Source: SHLQ01 sp964451305 (GTDB lineage: Bacteria; Actinomycetota; Acidimicrobiia; Acidimicrobiales; SHLQ01). From it: 64,000 bases of DNA. A program made the position numbers and the translations under genes. Positions 34,713 to 42,985 of this stretch are shown here, in pieces. Within the stretch, counting starts at the first letter, position 1. Every line of letters starts with the position of its first letter. Under the pieces are notes generated by a model that was not told where the DNA came from, searched no databases, and saw only the letters and a list, made by a program, of their open reading frames with translations. The stretch lies in the NCBI GenBank assembly GCA_964451305.1, contig CAYVHV010000009.1, positions 28,178 to 92,177 of the forward strand. The letters run 5' to 3'.

Positions 34713-35081
34713 ATGGCCACGCAAAAACCCAAAGTCCTGACCAAGTCAACCTTCGACGATGCGCTCGCAGAGCATCGTGTAGTCATGGTCGACTTTTGGG
34801 CGACCTGGTGTGGACCCTGTAAGACAATGGCCCCAGATCTCCAGCAGTTGGCCACCGAAGTTGCCGACGATGTGCTGGTCGCAAAGGTCGATGTCGATAA
34901 AGAAAAGAAACTCGCCGAGCGGTTCGGCATCCAGTCGATGCCGACGATCATGACCTTCGTCGATGGCCAGCATCACGACACCTACATCGGCGCCACCCCG
35001 ATCTCTGGACTTCGCGCCGCTCTCGCCGACGCCGAAAAGCCAAAGCGCAAGGGCTTCCTCCAAAAGATCCTCGGCGGCTAG
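34713..35081 (+). CDS. trxA: Thioredoxin
   Basis: Small dithiol oxidoreductase. The active site is intact (MVDFWATWCGPCKTMAPDL), with the cis-Pro loop SMPTIMTFVDG at the usual distance. 122 residues from ATG 34713 (MATQKPKVLTKSTFDDAL); a longer frame to 34620 exists but reads through the dyad and is not conserved-looking. The C-terminal KPKRKGFLQKILGG extends slightly beyond the fold. It is followed by a Rieske oxygenase gene 36 bp downstream. Confidence 0.93.
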   Translation: MATQKPKVLTKSTFDDALAEHRVVMVDFWATWCGPCKTMAPDLQQLATEVADDVLVAKVDVDKEKKLAERFGIQSMPTIMTFVDGQHHDTYIGATPISGLRAALADAEKPKRKGFLQKILGG

Positions 35082-35117
35082 CACTCACCTGGTTGACCAC
35101 TGGCAAGATTGCGTTCC

Positions 35118-36134
35118 ATGACGCGGTGGTTTGATAACGAGAACGTCGGTCTACGTCAGTTCTGGCATCCGGTCGCTCGGATTTCTGACCTCGATGGCGA
35201 CGGGCCACACCCCGTGCGCCTACTCGGAAACGACTATGCGCTCGCCCGACTCTCTACCGGCTGGGCACTGTTCCCTGCAGCCTGCCCGCACCGGCTCGCC
35301 CCATTAACCGCCGGCGAAATCATTGGGGACTCGCTGCAGTGTGCCTATCACGGCTGGTGTTTTGCTGGTGACGGCACATGCGTGAGCATCCCGGCGCTTG
35401 GAACCGATGGCTCCATCCCACCGAGCGCGCACCTCCAGGCAGCCGCGCACGTCGCCGAGAAGTTTGGACTGGTGTGGGTCGCGCTCGACGAACCGCTGAA
35501 CTCGTTACCCGAGAACCCAGAGTGGGACGACGAGACCTTCGGGCTGGCAGTCATCCCGACGCAAACGTGGAACGCAAGCGCCGCGCAGATGGCGGACAAC
35601 TTTCTCGACGTAGCGCATTTCCCGTTCACTCATCTTGGGACAATTGGTGACCCAGAGGACCGAGAAGTTGCCGATTTTTCGGTGGTCCGCAACGGGTGGT
35701 CGTTCGGTTCGGTTCACCATCACTCGAGCAAAGTCCTCGCTGACGCAACATCGGGCGAAACCGACGCGTTCGAGACCTTCAACCGGACGATGACATTTCG
35801 TTGCGACGCTCCACATCACGTCCGCCTGCACATCGACTATGGACCTGACGGCGACCTTGTTCTCCTCTTCTTCCACCAGCCGGTCGATCGGGAGTCGACG
35901 ACGCTGTATTGCGTTGCACTTGCGGAGAACATCGCCGACGGACGTATGCGACCCGTTGACCACATTGCGTTCCAGGCCGAGGTCGGGCGGGAAGACCGTG
36001 AGCTTCTCGAGCAACTAGTTGAGAAGGCTGTCCCACTCGACCCTGGTAGCGAGACACACACGCGAGCAGACAAGAGCACGCTCGAGTTACGGCGAGTCCT
36101 CCGCGACATCGACGCGCTGACCGTCGCTGACTAG
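35118..36134 (+). CDS. Rieske-type oxygenase (aromatic-ring/demethylase family)
   Basis: 338 residues from ATG 35118. The N-terminal Rieske [2Fe-2S] domain has CPHRLAPLTAGEIIGDSLQC followed by AYHGW (C-x-H...C-x2-H). The catalytic domain has the mononuclear-iron signature DNFLDVAHFPFTHLG. Architecture and length match vanillate O-demethylase-type oxygenases (VanA, also caffeine demethylases). No reductase gene is next to it, so electrons must come from elsewhere. The start at 35109 (TTG) is rejected in favour of ATG 35118. The substrate is unknown. Confidence 0.85.
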   Translation: MTRWFDNENVGLRQFWHPVARISDLDGDGPHPVRLLGNDYALARLSTGWALFPAACPHRLAPLTAGEIIGDSLQCAYHGWCFAGDGTCVSIPALGTDGSIPPSAHLQAAAHVAEKFGLVWVALDEPLNSLPENPEWDDETFGLAVIPTQTWNASAAQMADNFLDVAHFPFTHLGTIGDPEDREVADFSVVRNGWSFGSVHHHSSKVLADATSGETDAFETFNRTMTFRCDAPHHVRLHIDYGPDGDLVLLFFHQPVDRESTTLYCVALAENIADGRMRPVDHIAFQAEVGREDRELLEQLVEKAVPLDPGSETHTRADKSTLELRRVLRDIDALTVAD

Positions 36135-36145
36135 GAACCTCGGGT

Positions 36146-36970
36146 TTACTGTTTCACGAAGAGCCCAAAGCACTCGCGGACGAGCTTGGCGCCGACCATT
36201 GCGGTCATGTCGTGGATATCGCGGTCGGGATTGATCTCGACGATGTCTGCACCGACGACCTCGACCCCTTGCTCAGCAATGTTGTGAATGATGTCGAGCA
36301 CCTGACGCATCGTCAGCCCGCCCGGCTCGTGATGGCTTACCCCCGGAGCAAAGGCGGGATCGAGGCCGTCGACATCGATGCTGAGGTAGACCGGGCACTC
36401 CAGCTCTGCGAAGGACCCATCCCAGGTGCTGACCTCGAACATCTCGACGCCGAACCGCTCGACTTGCTCGCGTTGATGCGTCGTGGCCGTCCGGATGCCG
36501 TATTGAATAAGCCTCGTTGCAAGTCCAGCTTCCATGATTCGAGCGAACGGACATGCGTGGCTCAACGGGTCACCATCGAGCTCGTCGTAGATATCGGGGT
36601 GAGCATCGATGTGGACGATGGTGAGGTTCTGATGTTGTGACGAAAGCGCCTCGACGATCGGCCACGTCACGAAGTGGTCACCGCCGATCGACACGATCCG
36701 GGAACCGTCGTGAGTGGCTTCGGTGACGCCGGCGATGATCTGATGACGCGCTGACGCAGGGTCATCGACGAGTCGAAGATCACCAACGTCGACCCAGCCG
36801 TCGGTCTTCCCATCAGTGGCGGGACGGACCTCTACCCCACGTTCGGTGAACCAGTTCGCCGAGCCCGCATGCAGGACACGGCGGACTTCGGCGGGCGCCT
36901 TTGCTGGCCCCCGAAGAAACGAGGAAGCCCCGTCGAACGGCAGACCGATGAGCTTGCACGTTGGTTGCAA
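36146..36970 (-). CDS. Agmatinase/ureohydrolase family protein
   Basis: Binuclear-manganese ureohydrolase. Metal ligands are all visible: SIGGDHFVTWPIVEAL, IVHIDAHPDIYDELDGD, and YLSIDVDGLDPAFAPGVSHH followed by EPGG. It would release urea (or formamide) from an agmatine- or guanidino-type substrate; agmatinase is the commonest activity but the substrate is not fixed by these motifs. The start is not clear: there is no ATG; TTG 36970 has a GAGG 8 nt upstream and is chosen over GTG 36976. The resulting 274 residues are slightly short for the family. Convergent with the Rieske gene. Confidence 0.82.
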   Translation of the reverse strand: MQPTCKLIGLPFDGASSFLRGPAKAPAEVRRVLHAGSANWFTERGVEVRPATDGKTDGWVDVGDLRLVDDPASARHQIIAGVTEATHDGSRIVSIGGDHFVTWPIVEALSSQHQNLTIVHIDAHPDIYDELDGDPLSHACPFARIMEAGLATRLIQYGIRTATTHQREQVERFGVEMFEVSTWDGSFAELECPVYLSIDVDGLDPAFAPGVSHHEPGGLTMRQVLDIIHNIAEQGVEVVGADIVEINPDRDIHDMTAMVGAKLVRECFGLFVKQ

Positions 36971-37020
36971 TTCCACGCCCTCAACACTAGCTGTCGCGTG
37001 GTCGACAGAGCGACGACGGA

Positions 37021-37056
37021 GTTGTGTGAGGTGCGCGTACCGGCACCCCACACAAC
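37021..37056 (-). terminator. Hairpin after the Cys-repeat secreted protein gene
   Basis: GTTGTGTG-a-GGTGC with complementary GCACC-c-CACACAAC around an 8-nt loop: 13 base pairs with one internal mismatch, 17 bp after the stop at 37074 on the minus strand. No T-run follows, so it would be a U-less terminator or transcript-end stabiliser. Confidence 0.5.
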
Positions 37057-37073
37057 TCACATTTACAGGTGTT

Positions 37074-38356
37074 CTAGAAGAACATCTCGGCAAAGTCGTC
37101 GACGGTCGCAACTTGGTCCTTGCCAATACCGAGGATGTGCAGCAACTCCGTCGTGTCGGAGAAGTCGAGCTTGTGGCTTGGCGGCAAGTATTCCAAGGCA
37201 GCAGCCCAACCTGCTCCGGTTTCGCTCTCGAGCGCCGCATCGATAAAGGGCCCTCGGTAATTCGCTTCGTTTAGATCAGCGGTGTCGTTGACGGCGTTTC
37301 CGCTATCGATCTTGGTGTAGTCGGTAACTCTCTGAACGAACGCTAGGTCGCCGTTGTTGGTTTGGTCCTCGTTCCATCCGCTGTGTTGTACGAGGTGAAT
37401 CCGAGCCTCGGTATCGAGTCCAGGCATTCGATCGAGGAGCTCGCGTACGACGTCGGCGCTGAAGTCGCTCTGTCCACCTTCGGCAATCCAAATATCACCG
37501 CACGAGTTGAGCGTTTCTTCCCAACGATCAGCGCTGATCTGGACCGATTGCGGCCGGTTCGAGTCGGCATTCAGCCAGCCGTTCGAACCCCAAACGACGT
37601 CCATGATCTGTTCGGTCGATGGCTTGTACCTATCTTCGTTACCCGTGCCATGGGCGCCGCCGACAACGATCGGTTCGAAGCCCAAGCGCANNNNNNNNNN
37701 NNNNNNNNNNNNNNNNNNNNNNNNNNNNNNNNNNNNNNNNNNNNNNNNNNNNNNNNNNNNNNNNNNNNNNNNNNNNNNNNNNNNNNNNNNACCTCCGGAA
37801 CCTCGGGCGTTGGCGTTACCTCAGGAACCTCGGTCGTCGGCGTAGGCGCCGGTGCATCATTCGACGGAATCGACTCACTCGAACATACCCAGCCACTTCC
37901 CGACGGGTCACAGTCCTCTCGAGGTTGTGTGCAATTGACGGCGTAGGCATCTTTCGCCGAGCGAAGGGTGTCGCCGGTTGCTACACATGAGCGGTCGTCG
38001 TCACTTGTCTCGGTCGGCGTCGGTGTTGAGTCCGGGCTCTCGACCGAGGTGTTCTGTGGCTCCGAGTTCGTGCCGCCGGGCGCCATATCTCCAATGACGT
38101 GATCCGAGCAGTACCAGACTCCATCGATGCGATCGCAGTCGACACGGGGTTCGCTGCACTGAGCAACGAAGTCGGCCTTGGCCGAGGACAGAGTCGCCCT
38201 CGTTCCCAAACACTCATCGGCATCTCCCGTGTCCGCCGAAATCGTGCCTGCGCTGAGCGCAGCGCCGAGAAGCGTCATGATAAGTGCGGCGAATACGAAC
38301 TGCTGGCCTCGCAGTCCCTTTCGAGTATTCCTCTTCGTGTTTTGGTCATCTGTCAT
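37074..38356 (-). CDS. Secreted Cys-repeat protein with C-terminal novel domain (gap inside)
   Basis: One gene interrupted by the 100-N gap; the two sides are in different frames only because the gap size is nominal (its true length must be 2 mod 3). The start is ATG 38356 with an AGGAG 7 nt upstream. After a basic N-terminus comes a signal or anchor helix (FVFAALIMTLLGAALSAGTI), two 4-Cys repeats (CLGTRATLSSAKADFVAQCS... and CVATGDTLRSAKDAYAVNCT...), a Thr/Pro-rich linker containing the gap, and a C-terminal domain of about 200 residues (from VVGGAHGTGNEDRYKPS, through WIAEGGQSDFSADVVREL, to DFSDTTELLHILGIG). The latter is shared with the next gene. Domain function unknown. Confidence 0.75.
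37691..37790. other. Assembly gap (100 N)
   Basis: A placeholder of exactly 100 N within the Thr/Pro-rich linker of the secreted protein gene. Repetitive PTPTPEVPE-like coding on its right side is a likely cause of the break. Confidence 0.98.
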
Positions 38357-38554
38357 TGGCACATCTCCTGATCCATTGCGGTAGCGGTGAGAAGCAGATG
38401 CCGAGGCCATTGCTCTCAACATCCACTCACCTGGGTTATGTGCCGTGACCTCCCCGCGTTACGGAAATATTGCAAACGAGTAACGAAAAGTCACACAATC
38501 TCGGTCCACGTTCGACCGAACGTCGGATCAACACTCGGGGGCGTTGCCTGAGGA

Positions 38555-39031
38555 CTAGCCCAGGAATTGCGCTTGGAAATCCTGTGGGTCGGCAACGAGG
38601 TCAGTCCCGATGCCGAGGAGGTAGAGCGCCGTGACCGTGTCGGAGAAATCGAGATCGTCGGCTGGCAGCAGATCGAATGCGGCTTCCCAACCGTCACTGA
38701 AGTCACTCGAACGAGCTGCGCCCTCGAATCCATCGGCGAACTGATGAAGGTCAGCAGTGCCGTTCGCTCCGTTGCCGTCGTTGATCCGAACCAGGTCGGC
38801 CTCTCGTTCGATCAACTCGAGATCGTCATCGAGAGTGCGTTCAATACTCGTCCCCGAATGATGCACGACGTGAACGAAATCGGCCGTGTTCAATTCTGGA
38901 CGCTGCGCTTGCACCGAACGAAGAACCTCAGCGGTGAAATCAGAAACGCCGCCTTCAGCTACCCAGACAAGATCTTCCCGAGGATTGGCCGATTCGATTC
39001 CGACGACCTTGGTTTCCTGGCATAGCCACAT
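38555..39031 (-). CDS. Truncated paralogue of the neighbouring secreted protein's C-terminal domain
   Basis: About 158 residues from ATG 39031 (MWLCQETKVVG). The body, WVAEGGVSDFTAEVLRSVQA, then VHVVHHSGTS and DLDFSDTVTALYLLGIGTDL, aligns throughout with the C-terminal domain of the downstream gene (WIAEGGQSDFSADVVRELLD; IHLVQHSGWN; KLDFSDTTELLHILGIGKDQ). The first third of that domain, the Cys repeats and the signal peptide are missing, and no good ribosome site is seen. The frame is open to 39142 but upstream residues look non-coding. Either a decayed duplicate or a free-standing cytoplasmic version; I favour a remnant. Confidence 0.55.
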   Translation of the reverse strand: MWLCQETKVVGIESANPREDLVWVAEGGVSDFTAEVLRSVQAQRPELNTADFVHVVHHSGTSIERTLDDDLELIEREADLVRINDGNGANGTADLHQFADGFEGAARSSDFSDGWEAAFDLLPADDLDFSDTVTALYLLGIGTDLVADPQDFQAQFLG

Positions 39032-39161
39032 GCCTACGTTCAGTTCCTGCACCCACCTAGCTATCCGTCCACCAGCCGATGGCGGGCTGGGTGCAGGAAC
39101 GCCTGCTCTCGAAACAGAGCGCGTTCTCAAGATCTTGGACATGGCGTCCGATACTTAAGCG

Positions 39162-39461
39162 ATGCAGATCTGGTGCCCTGGTTGCGAATGGAAACCTTCC
39201 CCATCAAGCCGCTGGATTTGCGCGCCGTCGGGCTGTCATCACACGTGGAACACCTTCGATACTGGGGGCGTGTGCCCGGCGTGCACCAAAGTCTGGAAGA
39301 CAACGGCGTGCCTCTCATGTCACAAGCACTATCCGCACGAGGACTGGTATCACGACGAGGGTGGCGTATCACTCGAGGCTCAAATCGACCTGACGATGGT
39401 TGAAGAGGTCGCTGCGCCTGTTCCGATGAATCGACAGAAACTCAGCGAATCGAACACTTGA
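39162..39461 (+). CDS. Small zinc-ribbon-like conserved protein
   Basis: A 99-residue protein with regularly spaced metal-binding pairs: IWCPGCEWKP, WICAPSGCHHTWNTFDTGGV, CPACTKVW and ACLSCHKHYPHEDWYH. It resembles a small uncharacterised family of Cys/His-rich proteins. The acidic tail of about 30 residues is not metal-binding. It is followed by another small gene whose ATG lies 26 bp downstream on the same strand. Role unknown; structural zinc is likely. Confidence 0.7.
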   Translation: MQIWCPGCEWKPSPSSRWICAPSGCHHTWNTFDTGGVCPACTKVWKTTACLSCHKHYPHEDWYHDEGGVSLEAQIDLTMVEEVAAPVPMNRQKLSESNT

Positions 39462-39487
39462 TCGACTGCCGGTGGCATGATGTCCTC

Positions 39488-39853
39488 ATGGCATTTGGAC
39501 AGGCAGCAGGACCACCAGCGACACACAAGCAGCTCGACGAGCTCCTCGACCTCCTCATGAAGGCAGGATTCGAGAGCTTCAAAGAAGCGCGCTACCCCAT
39601 GGACTTCACGCAACGCCAGGCTGGCGGCAAGTTCACTCGTGAAGAAGCTGATGCGTTCATCGAGAAGATGCAGGAGCGCGCCGAAATGGAAGATATGAGC
39701 ATCGCTCCTGTCGTTGGTTTCCAGAAGAAGTCGACGACGAAGGCCCAGACCGCAACGAAGCGATCACCAGCGAGCCAAGCGCTCAGCAAGTACCCGGCTG
39801 AAGAGCTCGCAGCTGAGCTGCAGCGCCGAGGGTGGATCGTCGCCGAGCCCTAG
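39488..39853 (+). CDS. Small conserved actinobacterial protein
   Basis: A 121-residue protein from ATG 39488 (MAFGQAAGPPATHKQLDELL). The segment ARYPMDFTQRQAGGKFTREE followed by ADAFIEKMQE recurs in many actinobacterial hypothetical proteins. The C-terminus (SKYPAEELAAELQRRGWIVA) forms a separate helix after a Thr/Lys/Gln linker. I cannot assign a function. It is convergent with the M14 peptidase gene (21 bp). Confidence 0.7.
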   Translation: MAFGQAAGPPATHKQLDELLDLLMKAGFESFKEARYPMDFTQRQAGGKFTREEADAFIEKMQERAEMEDMSIAPVVGFQKKSTTKAQTATKRSPASQALSKYPAEELAAELQRRGWIVAEP

Positions 39854-39874
39854 GCGGGCCGAGTTTCAGGCGAG

Positions 39875-40834
39875 TTAGGCCATCGCGAAGTCGAGCGCGG
39901 CTTTGACCGCAGCGACCTGAGCGTCAATACAGATCTCGTCGGTGGCCTTCGGGCTATCGGGATAGACCTCGGTCGTGCTCGTCAGCGGCGCGTCGGTCAT
40001 GCCCGCACAGAGTCCCCAACCCTTGAGGTCGTAGTTGATGACGCCACGTTGCACCATGTCTGAGCCAATGAGCTGGCCGTTCTCGTCTGCGGGCGCGATA
40101 TGGGTGACGCGTTCGACACCAGCGACGATTGCTGCCTGCAGCTCGGGCTGTGGGTTCGCCGTGTCGCCAACGGTGTAGAAGCCGTCGGGAATGGTGCCGG
40201 GCACGAAGGGTTCACCGTCGCGTGCGGCGACGGCTGGGCGAAACTCGCTCTCGTCGGTGTCGGTTGTTTCGTGGAGGTCCACGTGCATTGAGAAGTCGAC
40301 CCCGGCGTCTCGAACGAGCGCCATGACCTGTGCGGCCTCTTCCGATGGGCTACGAATGCTGCCGTCGTCGCCATAGATGAAGCTGCGGTTTGGGTCGATC
40401 GCTGATGGGTTCCATCGGTTGATGACCTCATAGCCCCACGGGCTGACGCACGGAGCGAACAGCATGTTGACCCTGTCGCGATACGACGCTGCGGTCGTCT
40501 CGATGAAGCGGAGTGCACCTTGAACGCCACTCGTTTCATAGCCGTGCACTCCCCCGGTGATCAGCACCCACGGTGCGTCTACGTTGGTTGAACGCATCGT
40601 CACGCTCATCAGTGGGTATCGGTCGGGGTCGATCGGCAGCGAACCGTATTGGGCCACCTCGAAGATGTCGCCCTGTTGCGCGAGCGCGGTGATCTTGGCC
40701 AGCACTTCGTCGCCGTAGCTGCGTTCAATGCTGCGCTGCTCGAACCACTCACGCTTCTCGGCATCACCCCACGCCTGGCCGGGGGTTCCGATGGGATAGG
40801 TCGCAGGCGTCGTGCTGTCGGAGTCCATTTCCAT
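39875..40834 (-). CDS. M14-family zinc carboxypeptidase-like protein
   Basis: 319 residues from ATG 40834 (MEMDSDSTTPATYPIG); longer frames run into the regulator gene. The zinc ligands are in LITGGVHGYETSGVQGALRF (HxxE) and MHVDLHETTDTDE (third ligand). The substrate carboxylate/amide region is around NRWNPSAIDPNRSF. No signal peptide, so it is cytoplasmic. It belongs to the broad M14/AspA-like deacylase group; peptide, amino-acid or acyl-amino-acid substrates are all possible. It starts 64 bp after the regulator's stop and may share its transcript. Confidence 0.78.
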   Translation of the reverse strand: MEMDSDSTTPATYPIGTPGQAWGDAEKREWFEQRSIERSYGDEVLAKITALAQQGDIFEVAQYGSLPIDPDRYPLMSVTMRSTNVDAPWVLITGGVHGYETSGVQGALRFIETTAASYRDRVNMLFAPCVSPWGYEVINRWNPSAIDPNRSFIYGDDGSIRSPSEEAAQVMALVRDAGVDFSMHVDLHETTDTDESEFRPAVAARDGEPFVPGTIPDGFYTVGDTANPQPELQAAIVAGVERVTHIAPADENGQLIGSDMVQRGVINYDLKGWGLCAGMTDAPLTSTTEVYPDSPKATDEICIDAQVAAVKAALDFAMA

Positions 40835-40898
40835 AGGCAACAACGGTAACTGGCTGGTGCCTGATGGACTCATCATCGAACTGCCACACTTGCACGAT

Positions 40899-41861
40899 TT
40901 AGCTCGCTCGCTCGAACGTCTTTCGGTAGCGGGTCGGCGTTGTTCGAACAGCTTGTTGGAAGTGGTGACGGAGGTTTGCTGCACTACCGAGCCCAGATTG
41001 TGACGCAACATGTTCGATGCTGAGTGTCGTCGTCTCGAGTAGGTCTTGGGCTCGGCGCACACGATTCAGCGTTATCCAGCGATGTGGAGTCGTTCCCGTG
41101 GCGTCTGCGAATCGCCGGGCAAACGTACGCTCACTCATCTGTGCGTGTCGAGCGAGCACCTTCGTGGTCAGCGGAGTGTCGAGCTCGCCCAAAGCCCAGT
41201 CGAGCGTTTGGCTGATCGAGGCATCGTCTCGATAGGCGACCGGCTGAGGAATGAACTGTGCTTGCCCTCCGTCGCGGTGGGTTGGGACGACCATTCGTCG
41301 TGCGACTTCGTTCGCGATGTCGGGCCCGTAGTCCAGTCGGATGATGTGCAGGCCGAGGTCGATTCCAGCAGCGCTTCCGGCGGAGGTGAGCACTGTTCCG
41401 TTGTCGATGTAGAGCACGTCGGGGCGAACGTCGATCGCCGGGTATCGGCTGCGCAGCTCGTCGATGTAGTTCCAGTGTGTGGTGGCGGCTGTCCCATCGA
41501 GCAAGCCGGTCGCGGCCAGGGCGAAAACGCCAGAACAGATGGATACCAATCGGGCCCCACGTTTGTGGGCGGCGATGAGCGCGTCGGTGAGTTCTTGTGG
41601 CGGTTCTTCTGCCCTGCTGCTCCAGCCGGGAATGATGATCGTCCCGGCCTCTTCGAGAAGTTCAAGACCGGCATCAGCGCTCACGTGCACACCGCCGACT
41701 GCACGAAGCGGGGTGTCGACAACCGAGACCACCCGGAAGTCGTACCACGCAACATCGAGCTCTGGCCGGTCGAGGCCGAACAGTTCGGCGGCGACCGCAA
41801 ATTCGAACATGCACAGCCGGTCATAGGCGAGGGCAGCGACGAGCGGGTTAGAAGGAGCCAT
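40899..41861 (-). CDS. FtrA/GlxA-like AraC-family transcriptional regulator
   Basis: An N-terminal DJ-1/PfpI-type amidotransferase-like sensor domain (VAALAYDRLCMFEFAVAAEL, then LVSICSGVFALAATGLLDG with the nucleophile-elbow Cys) is joined to a C-terminal AraC double helix-turn-helix (SERTFARRFADATGTTPHRW and ASQSGLGSAANLRHHFQQAV). About 320 residues from ATG 41861; an alternative ATG lies at 41897. It is divergent from the NTF2-like/DJ-1-like pair, the usual place for a regulator of those genes. The ligand is unknown. Confidence 0.85.
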   Translation of the reverse strand: MAPSNPLVAALAYDRLCMFEFAVAAELFGLDRPELDVAWYDFRVVSVVDTPLRAVGGVHVSADAGLELLEEAGTIIIPGWSSRAEEPPQELTDALIAAHKRGARLVSICSGVFALAATGLLDGTAATTHWNYIDELRSRYPAIDVRPDVLYIDNGTVLTSAGSAAGIDLGLHIIRLDYGPDIANEVARRMVVPTHRDGGQAQFIPQPVAYRDDASISQTLDWALGELDTPLTTKVLARHAQMSERTFARRFADATGTTPHRWITLNRVRRAQDLLETTTLSIEHVASQSGLGSAANLRHHFQQAVRTTPTRYRKTFERAS

Positions 41862-41954
41862 TGGCACGATATTAGCGAACCTTGTCATATCTGCCACTGG
41901 TGAGATACGGATCGCTCCCCGATGCTGTGTACACGACCACCCGAGGAGACCAGC

Positions 41955-42344
41955 ATGAATCCCACCCAGCTAGGCGAGCTACTCACCGCAGTCCAGCTCT
42001 ATTTGGATTCGCTGTACCACTGCGACACCGACATGTTGAACGAGGTCTTCCACGCATCATCGAGCCTCTTCGATGCTGACGAAGGCACGCTCTTCGTCGA
42101 ATCGATCGAGAGCTTCAGCGCAGATGTTGCGAGCCGAACGTCGCCGGCCAGCACCGGCCAGGATCGAGAGGATGAGATCTTGGGGATCGACGTTCTGTCG
42201 CCGGTCAGCGCCACGGTCAAGGTTCGTCTCCGCGCACACCAGAACGTGTTCGTCGATCATCTCGGTGTTGTCCTCACCGAAGATGGATGGAAAATCGTGT
42301 CGAAGATCTGGCACCTTGAAAAGGAGATCAGCAATGTCGGGTAG
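41955..42344 (+). CDS. NTF2-like/SnoaL-type protein (lumazine-binding-like)
   Basis: 129 residues from ATG 41955 (MNPTQLGELLTAVQLYLDSL). The helix-then-sheet pattern YLDSLYHCDTDMLNEVFH, VKVRLRAHQNVFVDHLGVVL and DGWKIVSKIWHLE is that of a nuclear-transport-factor-2-fold protein. Such proteins are small isomerases, dehydratases or binding proteins. It overlaps the following DJ-1-like gene by 11 bp and so is translated with it. Confidence 0.78.
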   Translation: MNPTQLGELLTAVQLYLDSLYHCDTDMLNEVFHASSSLFDADEGTLFVESIESFSADVASRTSPASTGQDREDEILGIDVLSPVSATVKVRLRAHQNVFVDHLGVVLTEDGWKIVSKIWHLEKEISNVG

Positions 42345-42969
42345 CTCACAAGAGACAGCGACGAAGCGAGTGGCGATCGTGATGTTCAACGACTGCGATC
42401 TACTCGACACCGGCGGCCCGTACGAGGTGTTCCTCACAGCGTCTCGGCTCGCTGAACGTGACGGAGCAACCCGTCCGTTCGAGGTCGACACCATCACCGT
42501 CGACGGTGAGCCGGTCACGGCATATGGCGGCCTCGGTCTCGCTCCAACGGCTCCGCCCGAAGCGCTCGACGACGCTGATCTTGTCATCATCCCGGGTGCG
42601 ATCGACCTCACCGAAGCGCTCGCCGACACCGCGCTCGCGGCTGCAATCAAAAGCAGCAATGACCGGGATGGAGCAATCCTCGCCAGCGTCTGCACAGGCG
42701 CCTTTCTTCTGGGCAGCGTCGGCGCGCTCGACGATCACAAGTGGACGACCCATTGGGAAGACATCGACCTGCTCAGTACGAGCGTCCCAACCGGGGCAGA
42801 ACGAGGCGTTCGCTGGGTCGACGACGGAACGGTCATCACCGGCGGAGCGCTGTCATCTGGCATTGCGATGTCACTCCACCTCGTGGCGCGTATCGCTAGT
42901 CAAGAGCTCGCCGACAAGACCGCTCGCCAACTCGACTACGACTGGAACAACACCTCGCTCGTCGGTTGA
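42334..42969 (+). CDS. DJ-1/PfpI-family protein
   Basis: 211 residues from ATG 42334 (MSGSSQETATKRVAIVMFND). The flavodoxin-like core VAIVMFNDCDLLDTGGPYEV is followed by the nucleophile elbow ILASVCTGAFLLGSVGALDD (Cys) and KWTTHWEDIDLLSTSVP. This is the FtrA-sensor-like branch of DJ-1/PfpI; known members are isonitrile hydratases, glyoxalases or regulators. The sensor half of the divergent FtrA-like regulator is a homologue, suggesting both handle the same kind of ligand. Confidence 0.83.
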   Translation: MSGSSQETATKRVAIVMFNDCDLLDTGGPYEVFLTASRLAERDGATRPFEVDTITVDGEPVTAYGGLGLAPTAPPEALDDADLVIIPGAIDLTEALADTALAAAIKSSNDRDGAILASVCTGAFLLGSVGALDDHKWTTHWEDIDLLSTSVPTGAERGVRWVDDGTVITGGALSSGIAMSLHLVARIASQELADKTARQLDYDWNNTSLVG

Positions 42970-42985
42970 CTCGAGCGGGCGAAGG

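Noticed and set aside
40834..41062. Longer N-terminus for the M14 peptidase
   Set aside because: The extension (Arg/Ser/Lys-rich) is antisense-free overlap with the end of the regulator gene and has no signal-peptide character.
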